From a virus: a stretch of 47,215 nt of DNA. The notes under the pieces were generated by a model, which worked only from the letters and a program-made list of their open reading frames with translations, was not told the origin of the DNA and made no database searches. The stretch lies in the IMG/VR virus record IMGVR_UViG_3300050821_016564, positions 1 through 47,215 of that record. One strand, 5' to 3'. Below, in pieces: positions 7,879 through 14,143 of this stretch (positions are counted from its first letter, which is position 1; each line of letters starts with the position of its first letter). The position numbers were made by a program, and so were the translations under genes.

Positions 7879-8093
7879 CGTCTTCCTTGCAGGTTCAGCT
7901 CAGGTTGCGTTGCGGGCAGCTGGGCGATCACGGCTCGCACGGCCTTCATTCGCGCAATCTCGTCTTCGGCCTTGGTCGCTCGCAGGCGCCCATTCGCGAC
8001 CCACGAAGGGTAGTTCGTTTCGCGCATGCGGATCTCGCGATCGAGACACGTGAGCAGCGTCTCTCGGGTGTGAGGCTTGGGGATTTCGATCAT
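7875..8093 (-). CDS. Small unrecognised protein
   Basis: 72 aa from ATG 8093, which has GGAGCT 6 bases upstream and a 4-bp overlap with the previous gene. Basic and helical. No motif recognised. Confidence 0.7.
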   Translation of the reverse strand: MIEIPKPHTRETLLTCLDREIRMRETNYPSWVANGRLRATKAEDEIARMKAVRAVIAQLPATQPELNLQGRR

Positions 8094-8344
8094 GGCCGGA
8101 GCTCCGCGCGGACTACTTCGTGTTGGAAGGCGACGCCCATGGCGACAAGCGCCGTACGCAGGTCGGCTTCGGAGAGGTCGACGCGCTCGGTTCTGCCGTG
8201 GCACTCGACGATCCAAGTCATCCGCTGCATGAAGTCATCGTAACGCTCGACGAGGCGCTCGACCCGAGTGTGGCAGACCGCACACAAGGGCAAGACGCCG
8301 ACCGCGCCGAGGGATTTGCGCGTCACGATCCGCTCGGAGCTCAT
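8090..8344 (-). CDS. Small CxxC protein of early operon
   Basis: 84 aa from ATG 8344 (ATGA overlap upstream). 'CAVCH' with a further Cys-His about 25 residues later suggests a zinc knuckle, possibly nucleic-acid or protein binding. Similar short Cys/His proteins recur in phage early operons. Function unknown. Confidence 0.7.
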   Translation of the reverse strand: MSSERIVTRKSLGAVGVLPLCAVCHTRVERLVERYDDFMQRMTWIVECHGRTERVDLSEADLRTALVAMGVAFQHEVVRAELRP

Positions 8345-8580
8345 GACGCGGCCAAAAGGGAAAGCGCGCGGTGCACGAGAGCGGCCGTGCGCGCCCGGCG
8401 CACCGAGTCGAGATCCGCGAGAAAGGCTTCGCTCTGGAACTCGCCTACCGCGTGAAAGAGATCCGGCTCGAGTTCGCGAATGCCGCGCGGGCCCTTCTTG
8501 TGCGCTTGGACGATGGCCTCCTCGAGAGCATCGAGCGCGGAGTCTACGAAGAGTTCGTTGTGCGTTTCTACGTTTCCCAT
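8341..8580 (-). CDS. First gene of early minus operon, unknown helical protein
   Basis: 79 aa, acidic and all-helical in appearance, no Cys. It is the promoter-proximal gene of the unit 8580-5068, about 13 bases from the predicted transcription start at the OL promoter. The position resembles that of small early regulators or host-takeover proteins, but nothing in the sequence proves this. Confidence 0.7.
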   Translation of the reverse strand: MGNVETHNELFVDSALDALEEAIVQAHKKGPRGIRELEPDLFHAVGEFQSEAFLADLDSVRRARTAALVHRALSLLAAS

Positions 8581-8599
8581 TGGTGGTCACCCCTGCCTC

Positions 8600-8628
8600 T
8601 TGATTACTACTACGGTAGTAGTCGTCAA
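8600..8628 (-). promoter_or_regulatory. Early leftward promoter with operator OL
   Basis: On the minus strand a -35 TTGACG (8623-8628) is followed by exactly 17 bases, then a weak -10 (AATCAA, or TAATCA with 16 spacing). The 17-base spacer (8606-8622) is a perfect palindrome, ACTACTAC-G-GTAGTAGT. A repressor bound there would cover the promoter. The site near 9640 is 14/15 identical over its core. It drives the recombination operon. Confidence 0.75.
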
Positions 8629-8669
8629 GCGAGAAGGAGTGACGGGCCGAAAGCCCCGGGGAAAACGCG

Positions 8670-8945
8670 CTAGTTGTCGTCGTGCGGATCGGCGCGGCGC
8701 TGGGACGCGGCGGCGGCCGACGACCAGATCGGCAAAAGGCCCGGCTCGATCTGGTCGAGAAGCTTCTCCCACTCTTCGGGGGAACGGTGCGGGGGCGCGT
8801 CGGGCATTTGCCGCGCGATATCGACCGTCATATCGGTCCAGCGCTTCGGGTGTTTCCGCAGCACACGCCCCAAATTCCCGGCGCATTTCGCAAGTCTCAC
8901 CACGCCGAGAACCTCCCGGCCAACGCCGAACGCAGAATGGCTCAT
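8670..8945 (-). CDS. Unrecognised 91-aa protein between OL and repressor
   Basis: ATG 8945 is preferred because GAGGGG lies about 10 bases upstream; ATG 8954 would be too close. Basic helical N-terminal half, acidic/Pro C-terminal half ('SPEEWEKLLDQIEPG'). It lies downstream of the repressor gene on the same strand, with a 155-bp gap that holds no clear gene. It could be co-expressed with the repressor in the lysogen. Function unknown. Confidence 0.65.
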   Translation of the reverse strand: MSHSAFGVGREVLGVVRLAKCAGNLGRVLRKHPKRWTDMTVDIARQMPDAPPHRSPEEWEKLLDQIEPGLLPIWSSAAAASQRRADPHDDN

Positions 8946-9100
8946 CGCGCCCATACCCCTCTTGGCCCGCCTAAGTTGGAATGACTTTGCGCGTTCACTC
9001 GAACAGGGCCCGCGCCGTGAAAGACGGGGCGCGCGCCCGCGAGGAAGACGACCGAACGCTAGTCAAGTTTGGCTGTTCGTCGCAAGAGTGTGCGACAGCG

Positions 9101-9562
9101 CTAACGCTTTTTTCTGCGCGCGCCCCTTACCATCTCGTCCAAGGTGTGTTCCGTCGTATCAAGAATTGCGATCCACTCGGCCCGCGTGGGGGGATCGGGG
9201 ATCCGCTTGGCCATGTGAATCGCTGCGACAATCGTAGCGGGCTGCCACTTGCTGGGCCGCGCGAAGAGTAGCCCCTCGAGCTCCGGGGGCGCTCCGTGGA
9301 GGAAGTACTCGAGGGGCACTTGGGCGTGCTCGGCGATCGAGCGCATGGTCTCGAGGCCTAGGCTCCGCTCGTTGAAGAGCTTATTTCCCGTGCCTTGCAG
9401 AAGACCGACGGCGCGCGACGCGGCGGACTTGTTTCCTCCTTCCTTTTCGACGAGGCGATCCATGTAGCGGAGCGCGCGCGCTACCTGCTCTTCGGAGAAG
9501 GTCTTGTTCGATTTCCCCACGTTTGCAGGGGGTAGCGTCGAATCGGTCGTGTGATTTGCCAT
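9101..9562 (-). CDS. Short XRE/CI-type repressor candidate
   Basis: 153 aa from ATG 9562; a TTG at 9592 would add ten residues. Residues about 25-75 form a helix-turn-helix: 'GNKSAASRAVG' then 'LGLETMRSIAEHAQVP'. The C-terminal part is helical and may dimerise. It faces the Cro-like gene across operator OR, the classic lysis/lysogeny layout. It is short, without a visible Ser-Lys LexA/S24 peptidase domain, so induction by RecA-stimulated self-cleavage is not expected. Repressor status is inferred from fold and position. Confidence 0.7.
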   Translation of the reverse strand: MANHTTDSTLPPANVGKSNKTFSEEQVARALRYMDRLVEKEGGNKSAASRAVGLLQGTGNKLFNERSLGLETMRSIAEHAQVPLEYFLHGAPPELEGLLFARPSKWQPATIVAAIHMAKRIPDPPTRAEWIAILDTTEHTLDEMVRGARRKKR

Positions 9563-9619
9563 GGCGTGGAGGGGCTCCGTCCTCTTTTTCAATGATCGCG
9601 CCTAGTTACGCCAATCCGC

Positions 9620-9647
9620 TTGACGACGACGTTACTACGGTTGTAGT
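9620..9647 (+). promoter_or_regulatory. Early rightward promoter with operator OR
   Basis: A -35 TTGACG (9620-9625), 16-base spacing and a -10 TGTAGT (9642-9647) are overlapped by the dyad ACTAC-GGTT-GTAGT (9634-9647). The arms extend to 8 bp with one mismatch. Predicted start of transcription is 2-4 bases before the ATG at 9657, so the message would be nearly leaderless. Confidence 0.7.
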
Positions 9648-9656
9648 GACCAAAGC

Positions 9657-9920
9657 ATGGCAGCGCAGCTAGGCAAGTGGGGAACCCTTCGGGGCGCGAC
9701 GATGCTGCGCGCCTACTTCGAGAAAGACGGCAGCCCGACGCAAAGGCAAATCGCTTCGCGTCTCGGTGTGACCGAGGGCACGGTCTACTGGTGGAAGTTT
9801 GGGGTCCGACGGCCAAGCGATTCGTGCCGCCGGGCCCTCCTGCGTATTGCGAACATCCCGACGCAAGCTTGGCTAACCGCCAAGGAGCGGACGCGCGAGA
9901 AGAGGCTGAAGGCAGCGTAG
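9657..9920 (+). CDS. Cro-like helix-turn-helix protein
   Basis: 87 aa. HTH at about residues 27-50: 'PTQRQIASRLGVTEGTVYWW'. The tail 'RRALLRIANIPTQAWL' resembles the N-terminal module of the phage's own small terminase ('ARAALWEHCEIPLAAW', 28408 gene). It diverges from the repressor gene, and no Shine-Dalgarno lies before the ATG. The likely role is early anti-repressor (Cro function) at OR/OL. A general early regulator is the alternative. Confidence 0.75.
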   Translation: MAAQLGKWGTLRGATMLRAYFEKDGSPTQRQIASRLGVTEGTVYWWKFGVRRPSDSCRRALLRIANIPTQAWLTAKERTREKRLKAA

Positions 9921-9951
9921 CCATCGGAGCGGGGGTCACGAACTAACTACG

Positions 9952-9965
9952 ACTCTTGTAGCAGA
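9952..9965 (+). promoter_or_regulatory. Shared ACTCTTGTAG motif (copy 1)
   Basis: The element ACTCTTGTAGCAGAA recurs with one change at 26187-26201. Both copies lie just upstream of + genes (9985 and 26201). It contains a GTAG operator half. It may be a phage-specific promoter -10 region or a regulator site. No consensus -35 is visible. Confidence 0.4.
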
Positions 9966-9984
9966 AAGGTGGACGGCGTGAAAG

Positions 9985-11034
9985 ATGGCGCTCGCGGGCT
10001 TCTTCGACCCTTGGCCCTTGAGCGCTCGCTACGGGTCACACGGCTCGGAGGCGGGCGAGCCCCGCAGAAGGCTTCCTCTTCTTGTCTCCTCGGACGAGGA
10101 CGATCCGCTTCCCCCGCGCCCGCGGACGCGCGCGGACTGCATCGACGGCCCCCGCCCCTGCCCGTGGGTGGGGTGCCAATATGCCCTCTACCTAGACGTC
10201 TTGCCGCGCGATCTCCCCAAGGGCCCGCGGCTCAAAATCAACTTCCCCGAACTCGAGCCCGGCGAGATGCGCGACTCGTGCGCTCTCGACGTGGCCGAGG
10301 AAGGACAGCACACGGCGGCGCAAATCGGATCGTTTCTGCATTTGACCGAAGAGCGCATACGGCAAATCGAAATCGTGGCGGAGCTTCGTTTGGCTCCGCT
10401 CTTGGCCCATCTACACGACGAAGAGGCGACCATGGCGACGAAGAAAAAGAAGAAGGCCGGACGTAGCAACGGACGATTTCGTCAGGCCGTTGCGGCCTCG
10501 ACGCAGTACTTCCCGAAGACGACCAAGGGGGAAGTGCGCAAGGACGCCGTCGTCCGCGAACGCCGCAAAGAGAAGTGCCCGGTCAAGATTCCGGTCGAGG
10601 ACATTGAGAAGAAGTCGCAAGCGCTCGCCAAGGTCATTCAAGACCATGCGTCTCTTCTCGAGGAGAAGCGCGCGGCGAATGCCGAATTCAACGACAAGGT
10701 GAAGTACTTCAAGGAGCGAATGACCGAGCTCGCGGAGTCGGTCACTTCGCACACCGAAGTGCGGGACGTCGAGTGCATCGTATTTCTTCTCGAGAGGACG
10801 GGCGAGATGGTCACCATTCGCCAGGACACCGGCGAGCAGGTGGGCGACGCGCGCCCCGCCACCGCGGACGACCGGCAGGACTCCTTGCCTCTTGGCGAGC
10901 CGAGCGCCGAGAAGAACGCCGAAGCGAACGGCGCGGACGAGGGAGACGAGGAGGATGACGACGTCGAGACCTACGGGGATCTAGCCGACGACGACGACGA
11001 GGCCGAGGACGCCCGGCCGGGAGACGGGGGATGA
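9985..11034 (+). CDS. Sigma-region-4-like regulator with long acidic C-terminus
   Basis: 349 aa, with AAAGGTGG 12 bases upstream of the ATG. Residues about 55-140 read 'CPWVGCQYALYLDV', 'NFPELEPGEM.DSCALDVAEEGQHT' and 'IGSFLHLTEERIRQIEI'. This is a sigma-70 region-4-like helix-turn-helix preceded by a C...C block, of a type frequent in Myxococcota. Residue 150 is an internal Met with GAAGAGG upstream. After it come a Lys-rich stretch, a coiled coil (about 190-250) and a very acidic tail. It may recruit RNA polymerase or modify promoter choice. The second half could also be made as a separate protein. Confidence 0.75.
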   Translation: MALAGFFDPWPLSARYGSHGSEAGEPRRRLPLLVSSDEDDPLPPRPRTRADCIDGPRPCPWVGCQYALYLDVLPRDLPKGPRLKINFPELEPGEMRDSCALDVAEEGQHTAAQIGSFLHLTEERIRQIEIVAELRLAPLLAHLHDEEATMATKKKKKAGRSNGRFRQAVAASTQYFPKTTKGEVRKDAVVRERRKEKCPVKIPVEDIEKKSQALAKVIQDHASLLEEKRAANAEFNDKVKYFKERMTELAESVTSHTEVRDVECIVFLLERTGEMVTIRQDTGEQVGDARPATADDRQDSLPLGEPSAEKNAEANGADEGDEEDDDVETYGDLADDDDEAEDARPGDGG

Positions 11035-11429
11035 TGATGACCGCCATCGCCATGGCCCCCTACCCGGCGGCCAACGACGTGGGACCGACCGTGAAGCGAG
11101 CGAAGTTGAAGCCACCGGGCCCGAAGCCTGTCACCCTTACAAGTGTAGAAGCCGCGGAGCTCCTCAACGTATCGACGTCGACCTTCCGCGACGTCATCCG
11201 CCCGGACCTTCCCGTCGTCTATATCGGTCGCTCGGTTCGCTTCAACGAAAAGGATGTTTTGCAATGGCTCGAAGATCACACGGCGGTTCCTGGGAATGCT
11301 TCCTCCCGAAGGGGCGCACCATCTACGTCGTCCGCTTCCGCACGCCTTCAGGCCGCGTCACTCGCTCCACGGGCGAAAGCGATTCTCGAAAAGCTGCGCA
11401 AGAAGCCGCGCGCATCTACGCCGACGTAA
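11031..11429 (+). CDS. Excisionase-like MerR/HTH_17 DNA-binding protein
   Basis: 132 aa; ATGA overlap with the previous gene. Residues about 33-85 form a winged HTH of the excisionase/MerR type: 'LTSVEAAELLNVSTSTF', then 'VYIGRSVRFNEKDVLQWLE'. The remaining C-terminal part is Ser/Ala-rich and is read inside the integrase gene (166-bp overlap, other frame). Directly before the integrase it probably acts as recombination directionality factor, bending DNA at attP. A transcription-control role is also possible. Confidence 0.75.
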   Translation: MMMTAIAMAPYPAANDVGPTVKRAKLKPPGPKPVTLTSVEAAELLNVSTSTFRDVIRPDLPVVYIGRSVRFNEKDVLQWLEDHTAVPGNASSRRGAPSTSSASARLQAASLAPRAKAILEKLRKKPRASTPT

Positions 11430-12352
11430 TCTCCGGCCGCGTCGCCACGCGCGCGGCGGTGTCGGCGGATCTCGAGAAGGCCTTCGCGGGGTGGCTGGCT
11501 GAGTACGAAATGACCCACGCTGCGGGCACGACGGAGACCGTGACGGACTACGTGCGCGCGGACTTGCTTCCGTTCTTTCAGACCTTCGACCGGTTCACCG
11601 CCCCGTCGTACAGCGAATACATTCGCAAGCGCATCAAGGAGGTGACGCGCTCGACGCTCCGCAAGGAGCTGTCCGCCTTGCGGATGTTCTGCGCGTGGTG
11701 CGTCGAGCAAGGGGTCTCGGGCTTGCCCCCGATCCCGAGCCTGCCCAAGGCGGGTCACCCTGGGACGCGCGCCCCAAACGCGCGCCGACGTACGGGCAAC
11801 GCGCTCACGCCGGCCGAGATTGCGGAGCTTCTCCTCGCGATGCCCGAGCGCTCGCGGCGCACGGGAGATTTCGTCCGGCCGTTCTTTCAGATCCTTTGGG
11901 AGACGGGCCTGCGACCCTACTCGACCGTGGCGAAGCTCGAGGCGCCGCTTCACTACCGGCGCGGGCAAGACACGCTCTTCATCTCGCGCGAGATCGACAA
12001 GTCACGCTACGAGCGGCGCATCCCCCTGACGGACGCCGCGCGCGAGGCGCTCGATCGAGTGTGTCCGGAGTCGGGCCCGCTCTTTCCGGGCAACCCCGAC
12101 AACATGCGCGATGCGCTCCTGTCGGCGCTCCGCGCGACCGGCATCGACAAGCCGTTCAGCATCTACGACATCCGCCACTCTCGCATTAGTCATCTCGCCA
12201 ATAGCGGGGCGGCGCTTGCAGGCGTCGCGTTCCTCGTCGGGCACAAGCACGTTTCGACGACGGCTCTCTACGTGCACGCCTCGATGGCGGCGGCGGAGTC
12301 CGCGCTCGAAGCCGTCCGCAAGCCTGCGCCTAAGAGGGCTCGTCGTGCGTAG
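11264..12352 (+). CDS. int: Tyrosine-family phage integrase
   Basis: 362 aa. ATG 11264 has AAAAGGA 9 bases upstream, inside the excisionase-like gene. The N-terminal arm/core-binding region covers roughly residues 1-165. The catalytic domain shows 'WETGLRP' (first Arg), a Lys in 'DKSRY', box II 'YDIRHSRISHL' with Tyr in place of the usual first His, 'VGHKHVSTTALYVHA' with His and the Tyr nucleophile, then a basic tail. It should integrate the phage at the tRNA-Leu attachment site 1.6 kb downstream. Only the six-gene array separates int and attP. Confidence 0.93.
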   Translation: MARRSHGGSWECFLPKGRTIYVVRFRTPSGRVTRSTGESDSRKAAQEAARIYADVISGRVATRAAVSADLEKAFAGWLAEYEMTHAAGTTETVTDYVRADLLPFFQTFDRFTAPSYSEYIRKRIKEVTRSTLRKELSALRMFCAWCVEQGVSGLPPIPSLPKAGHPGTRAPNARRRTGNALTPAEIAELLLAMPERSRRTGDFVRPFFQILWETGLRPYSTVAKLEAPLHYRRGQDTLFISREIDKSRYERRIPLTDAAREALDRVCPESGPLFPGNPDNMRDALLSALRATGIDKPFSIYDIRHSRISHLANSGAALAGVAFLVGHKHVSTTALYVHASMAAAESALEAVRKPAPKRARRA

Positions 12353-12569
12353 AAGTCTCGCGTACCGGCAGGGCCTTGGCCTCGCTCTCGAGTTCGTCCG
12401 CAAGTTGTCGGAGAGACGCGACCGCCCTCGCCAACGTCGAGGGCGACGTGTGCACGGCGCAATGGTCATCGACCATGATGATGACGTACTCGTTGGCGTC
12501 GAAGTCGCGCCGGAGCTCCTTCGCGAGGGCGTCCAAGACGTTGTTACGCGGGCAGTCGTGGCCGTTCAC
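12330..12569 (-). CDS. Array paralog 1 (most diverged)
   Basis: 79 aa, GTG start abutting the previous stop. Pattern: helix, strand 'YVIIMVDD', short second strand ending 'HTS', helix 'LARAVASLRQLADELE'. It shares the helix-strand-strand-helix plan of the five genes upstream, ending in the LAD.LE motif. Its last 23 bp overlap the 3' end of int, tail to tail. Distal end of the array transcript. Function unknown. Confidence 0.75.
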   Translation of the reverse strand: MNGHDCPRNNVLDALAKELRRDFDANEYVIIMVDDHCAVHTSPSTLARAVASLRQLADELESEAKALPVRETSTHDEPS

Positions 12570-12797
12570 TTAGCTCACCCGGTCCTTGCCTGCGCGAAGC
12601 TGGGTCTCGAGCCGGTCGGCAAGTTTGCGAAGCAGAGCGGGCAAGTGGGACGAGCGGTTTGGATCCACGGTAGCGATCGCGTGCCCGGTGCCTTCGTCGG
12701 TGCCTTCCACGAAGAGGCAGACGGTCGAACCGTTGGTAGCGGCAAGGATGGCTGCCGCGAGGCCGTTGTATCGCTTTTGCGTGCTGTCGCTGCTCAT
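12570..12797 (-). CDS. Array paralog 2
   Basis: 75 aa, ATG start with AGGGGA just upstream and an 18-bp gap to the previous gene (the others have 0-3). Same plan: helix, 'TVCLFVEG', Gly-rich turn, 'AIATVD', helix 'LPALLRKLADRLE'. Closest by eye to paralog 3, with which it shares the G.G turn, the 'AT.D' strand and the LP.(L/V)LR.LAD end. Confidence 0.8.
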   Translation of the reverse strand: MSSDSTQKRYNGLAAAILAATNGSTVCLFVEGTDEGTGHAIATVDPNRSSHLPALLRKLADRLETQLRAGKDRVS

Positions 12798-12815
12798 GGC
12801 TCCCCTCGTTCTTTC

Positions 12816-13040
12816 CTACCCTCGGCCCATCTTGCCAAGGGCTTCGTTGTCCCGTTCGATTTCATCCGCGAGCTCACGCAGGACTCTCGGCAGATCGGAG
12901 AGGTAGCGCCGGTCGGTCGTGGCGAGACTGCTGCCGTCGCCTCTCGATCCTCCTCCTACAATCGTGAGGACGAGATCCGCGTGAAGCCCCTCGAGAAGCA
13001 TCGTCGTAATCGTGTCGTAGACGCCGGGTCCGATCGCCAT
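12816..13040 (-). CDS. Array paralog 3
   Basis: 74 aa. Helix, strand 'LVLTIVGGG', turn 'RGDG', strand 'SLATTD', helix 'LPRVLRELADEIE'. Short proteins with this 'V..GG..G.G.S.AT.D....LP.(V/L)LRE.AD.IE' pattern occur singly in other phages, as I recall; here it sits in a run of six. The junction to the gene before it is TAG, 3 bases, ATG, with an AAGGGGG ribosome site inside the preceding stop-proximal codons. Confidence 0.8.
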   Translation of the reverse strand: MAIGPGVYDTITTMLLEGLHADLVLTIVGGGSRGDGSSLATTDRRYLSDLPRVLRELADEIERDNEALGKMGRG

Positions 13041-13043
13041 CGC

Positions 13044-13304
13044 CTAGTCCCCCTTGGGCTCCGCGGCCCGTTTCTTTTTCGCGATGTACTCGGCTTCGAT
13101 TTCGCGTCCGGCGTCGCGCAATATTTCTGCGATGGCCAAAGGGCTGTCGAGCGGCGCGTTCGCGTTCACGGTCAGAAATGTTTGCCCGTCGGGGTTCACG
13201 GTGAGGATGACCACAAGCGTTTGCTTGTGGTCGTCCACGATGCGCTGAGCGGTTCGGACGGTGTCGCGGCCGATGGGCGCCGATTCGGGATCGGTCTCGG
13301 GCAT
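13044..13304 (-). CDS. Array paralog 4
   Basis: 86 aa. Longer acidic N-terminus, helix 'RTAQRIVDD', strand 'LVVILTVNPDG', strand 'TFLTVN', helix 'AIAEILRDAGREIE', Lys-rich end. The last codons (P-K-G-D) encode AAGGGGG, the Shine-Dalgarno for paralog 3. Confidence 0.8.
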   Translation of the reverse strand: MPETDPESAPIGRDTVRTAQRIVDDHKQTLVVILTVNPDGQTFLTVNANAPLDSPLAIAEILRDAGREIEAEYIAKKKRAAEPKGD

Positions 13305-13307
13305 GGC

Positions 13308-13562
13308 CTACGCTTCCTCCTTGGAGGCATCCAGGGTGAAGGCCACGGCGGGACATCTCTCGTCCTCGAGCGCTTCAATCGCGTGGCGAAGAAGGGCGGC
13401 GAGGTTCTCCCGCGTGGCAAAGAGCTTTTGGCCCGCGGTGGAGATGGTCACCTGCCCCTCTGCGTCTACGAGGACGAGCACGGAGATTACCGCTTCGTCT
13501 GCCACGCAGATCGCGCCGAGCGCCTTGCCGAGGAGTTCTTGTCTCTCGTCGAGTTTCGCCAT
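13308..13562 (-). CDS. Array paralog 5
   Basis: 84 aa. Helix 'LGKALGAICV', strand 'ISVLVLVDAEG', strand 'VTISTAG', helix 'LAALLRHAIEALE', then a short variable tail. The C-terminal 'SKEEA' codons encode AAGGAGG used by paralog 4 (TAG, GCC, ATG follow). Very similar in layout to paralog 6. Confidence 0.8.
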   Translation of the reverse strand: MAKLDERQELLGKALGAICVADEAVISVLVLVDAEGQVTISTAGQKLFATRENLAALLRHAIEALEDERCPAVAFTLDASKEEA

Positions 13563-13565
13563 GGC

Positions 13566-13820
13566 CTAGCTCTTCTCCTTGGGGGCAACGCAGACCCCGA
13601 CCGTTCCGTCAGGTCTCGTGGTCTTCACTTCGTGAGCGGCGCAGTCGAGCATGGCGCCGATGGCTTCGGGAAAGTTGTAGTTCGGCAGGCCCGCGGTGAA
13701 GACCGAGACCTCCCCCTCCTTGCTGGCCAAGACGAGGACGGCGACGGCGGCATCTTGCCCCATCAAGATCGTCGACAGGATTTTGATGACCGTCTCGCTA
13801 CGCTCGTCGTCTTTTCCCAT
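13566..13820 (-). CDS. Array paralog 6 (promoter-proximal)
   Basis: 84 aa. Helix 'VIKILSTILM', strand 'VAVLVLASKEG', strand 'VSVFTAG', helix 'IGAMLDCAAHEV', tail 'APKEKS' whose codons encode AAGGAG for the next gene. It heads the array and starts about 110 bp from attP, transcribed away from it. No signal peptide, membrane segment, catalytic motif or metal site is visible in any paralog, so a binding or scaffold role is more likely than enzymatic. Confidence 0.8.
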   Translation of the reverse strand: MGKDDERSETVIKILSTILMGQDAAVAVLVLASKEGEVSVFTAGLPNYNFPEAIGAMLDCAAHEVKTTRPDGTVGVCVAPKEKS

Positions 13821-13892
13821 GGCTCCGCTCTACCCCTTTGCCGTCCGTTCGTCCGCCTGGTGTCCCCGGGTTTCTCGCGGCGCCCCCCTAGC

Positions 13893-13912
13893 GGGATACG
13901 CTCTGGGATACG
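13893..13912 (+). repeat. Candidate integrase arm sites, left
   Basis: GGGATACG occurs at 13893-13900 and 13905-13912, a direct pair spaced 12 bp. Similar copies lie on the other side of the attP core at 14069 and 14078. This is the arrangement expected for arm-type integrase sites. Confidence 0.5.
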
Positions 13913-13928
13913 CAGGGGGTTTTCGGGG

Positions 13929-13983
13929 TGCGAACGGCGGGAATTGAACCCGCAAGCCGAGTTATCGGCGCCAGAACCTGAAG
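13929..13983 (-). other. attP: attP core: 3' half of a tRNA-Leu(CAG)
   Basis: On the minus strand 55 bases match the 3' half of a class II tRNA. They comprise an anticodon loop reading TTCAGGT (CAG), 3' anticodon stem TCTGG, a long variable arm with stem GCCGA/TCGGC, T-arm GCGGG-TTCAATT-CCCGC, acceptor 3' strand CGTTCGC and A73. The bases upstream do not complete the anticodon stem, so no functional tRNA exists here. This is the signature of a phage that integrates into the anticodon loop and restores the host tRNA-Leu. Confidence 0.87.
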
Positions 13984-14002
13984 ATGGCTCACGCCTGCAC
14001 GG

Positions 14003-14085
14003 TTCTCGGTATTTCTCGGTAAAAGCTGCGATTCTGGTAGCGCCAGAAGGCGCGAAACGGCGCGGCGCGGGATACGCGGGACACG
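14003..14085 (+). repeat. attP right arm: repeats and hairpin
   Basis: TTCTCGGTA is repeated at 14003-14011 and 14013-14021 (10-bp step, candidate excisionase or accessory sites). A GCGCC-AGAA-GGCGC hairpin follows at 14040-14053. GGGATACG at 14069-14076 and GGGACACG at 14078-14085 match the left-arm motif. No gene is seen in 13821-14143. Confidence 0.45.
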
Positions 14086-14143
14086 CAAAACGCGAGCGTG
14101 ACCATGGGTCGGCGCTCACGAAAACAGACCCGCCGGTGTGCCT

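Noticed and set aside
9079-9112. GTCGCA...TGCGAC hairpin plus AGCG-CTAA-CGCT followed by T6 on +
   Set aside because: It looks like a terminator on the + strand, but no + gene ends there; for the minus-strand repressor there is no T-run on the correct side.
13929-13983. Functional tRNA-Leu gene
   Set aside because: Only the 3' half is present; the 5' side does not form anticodon, D or acceptor stems.
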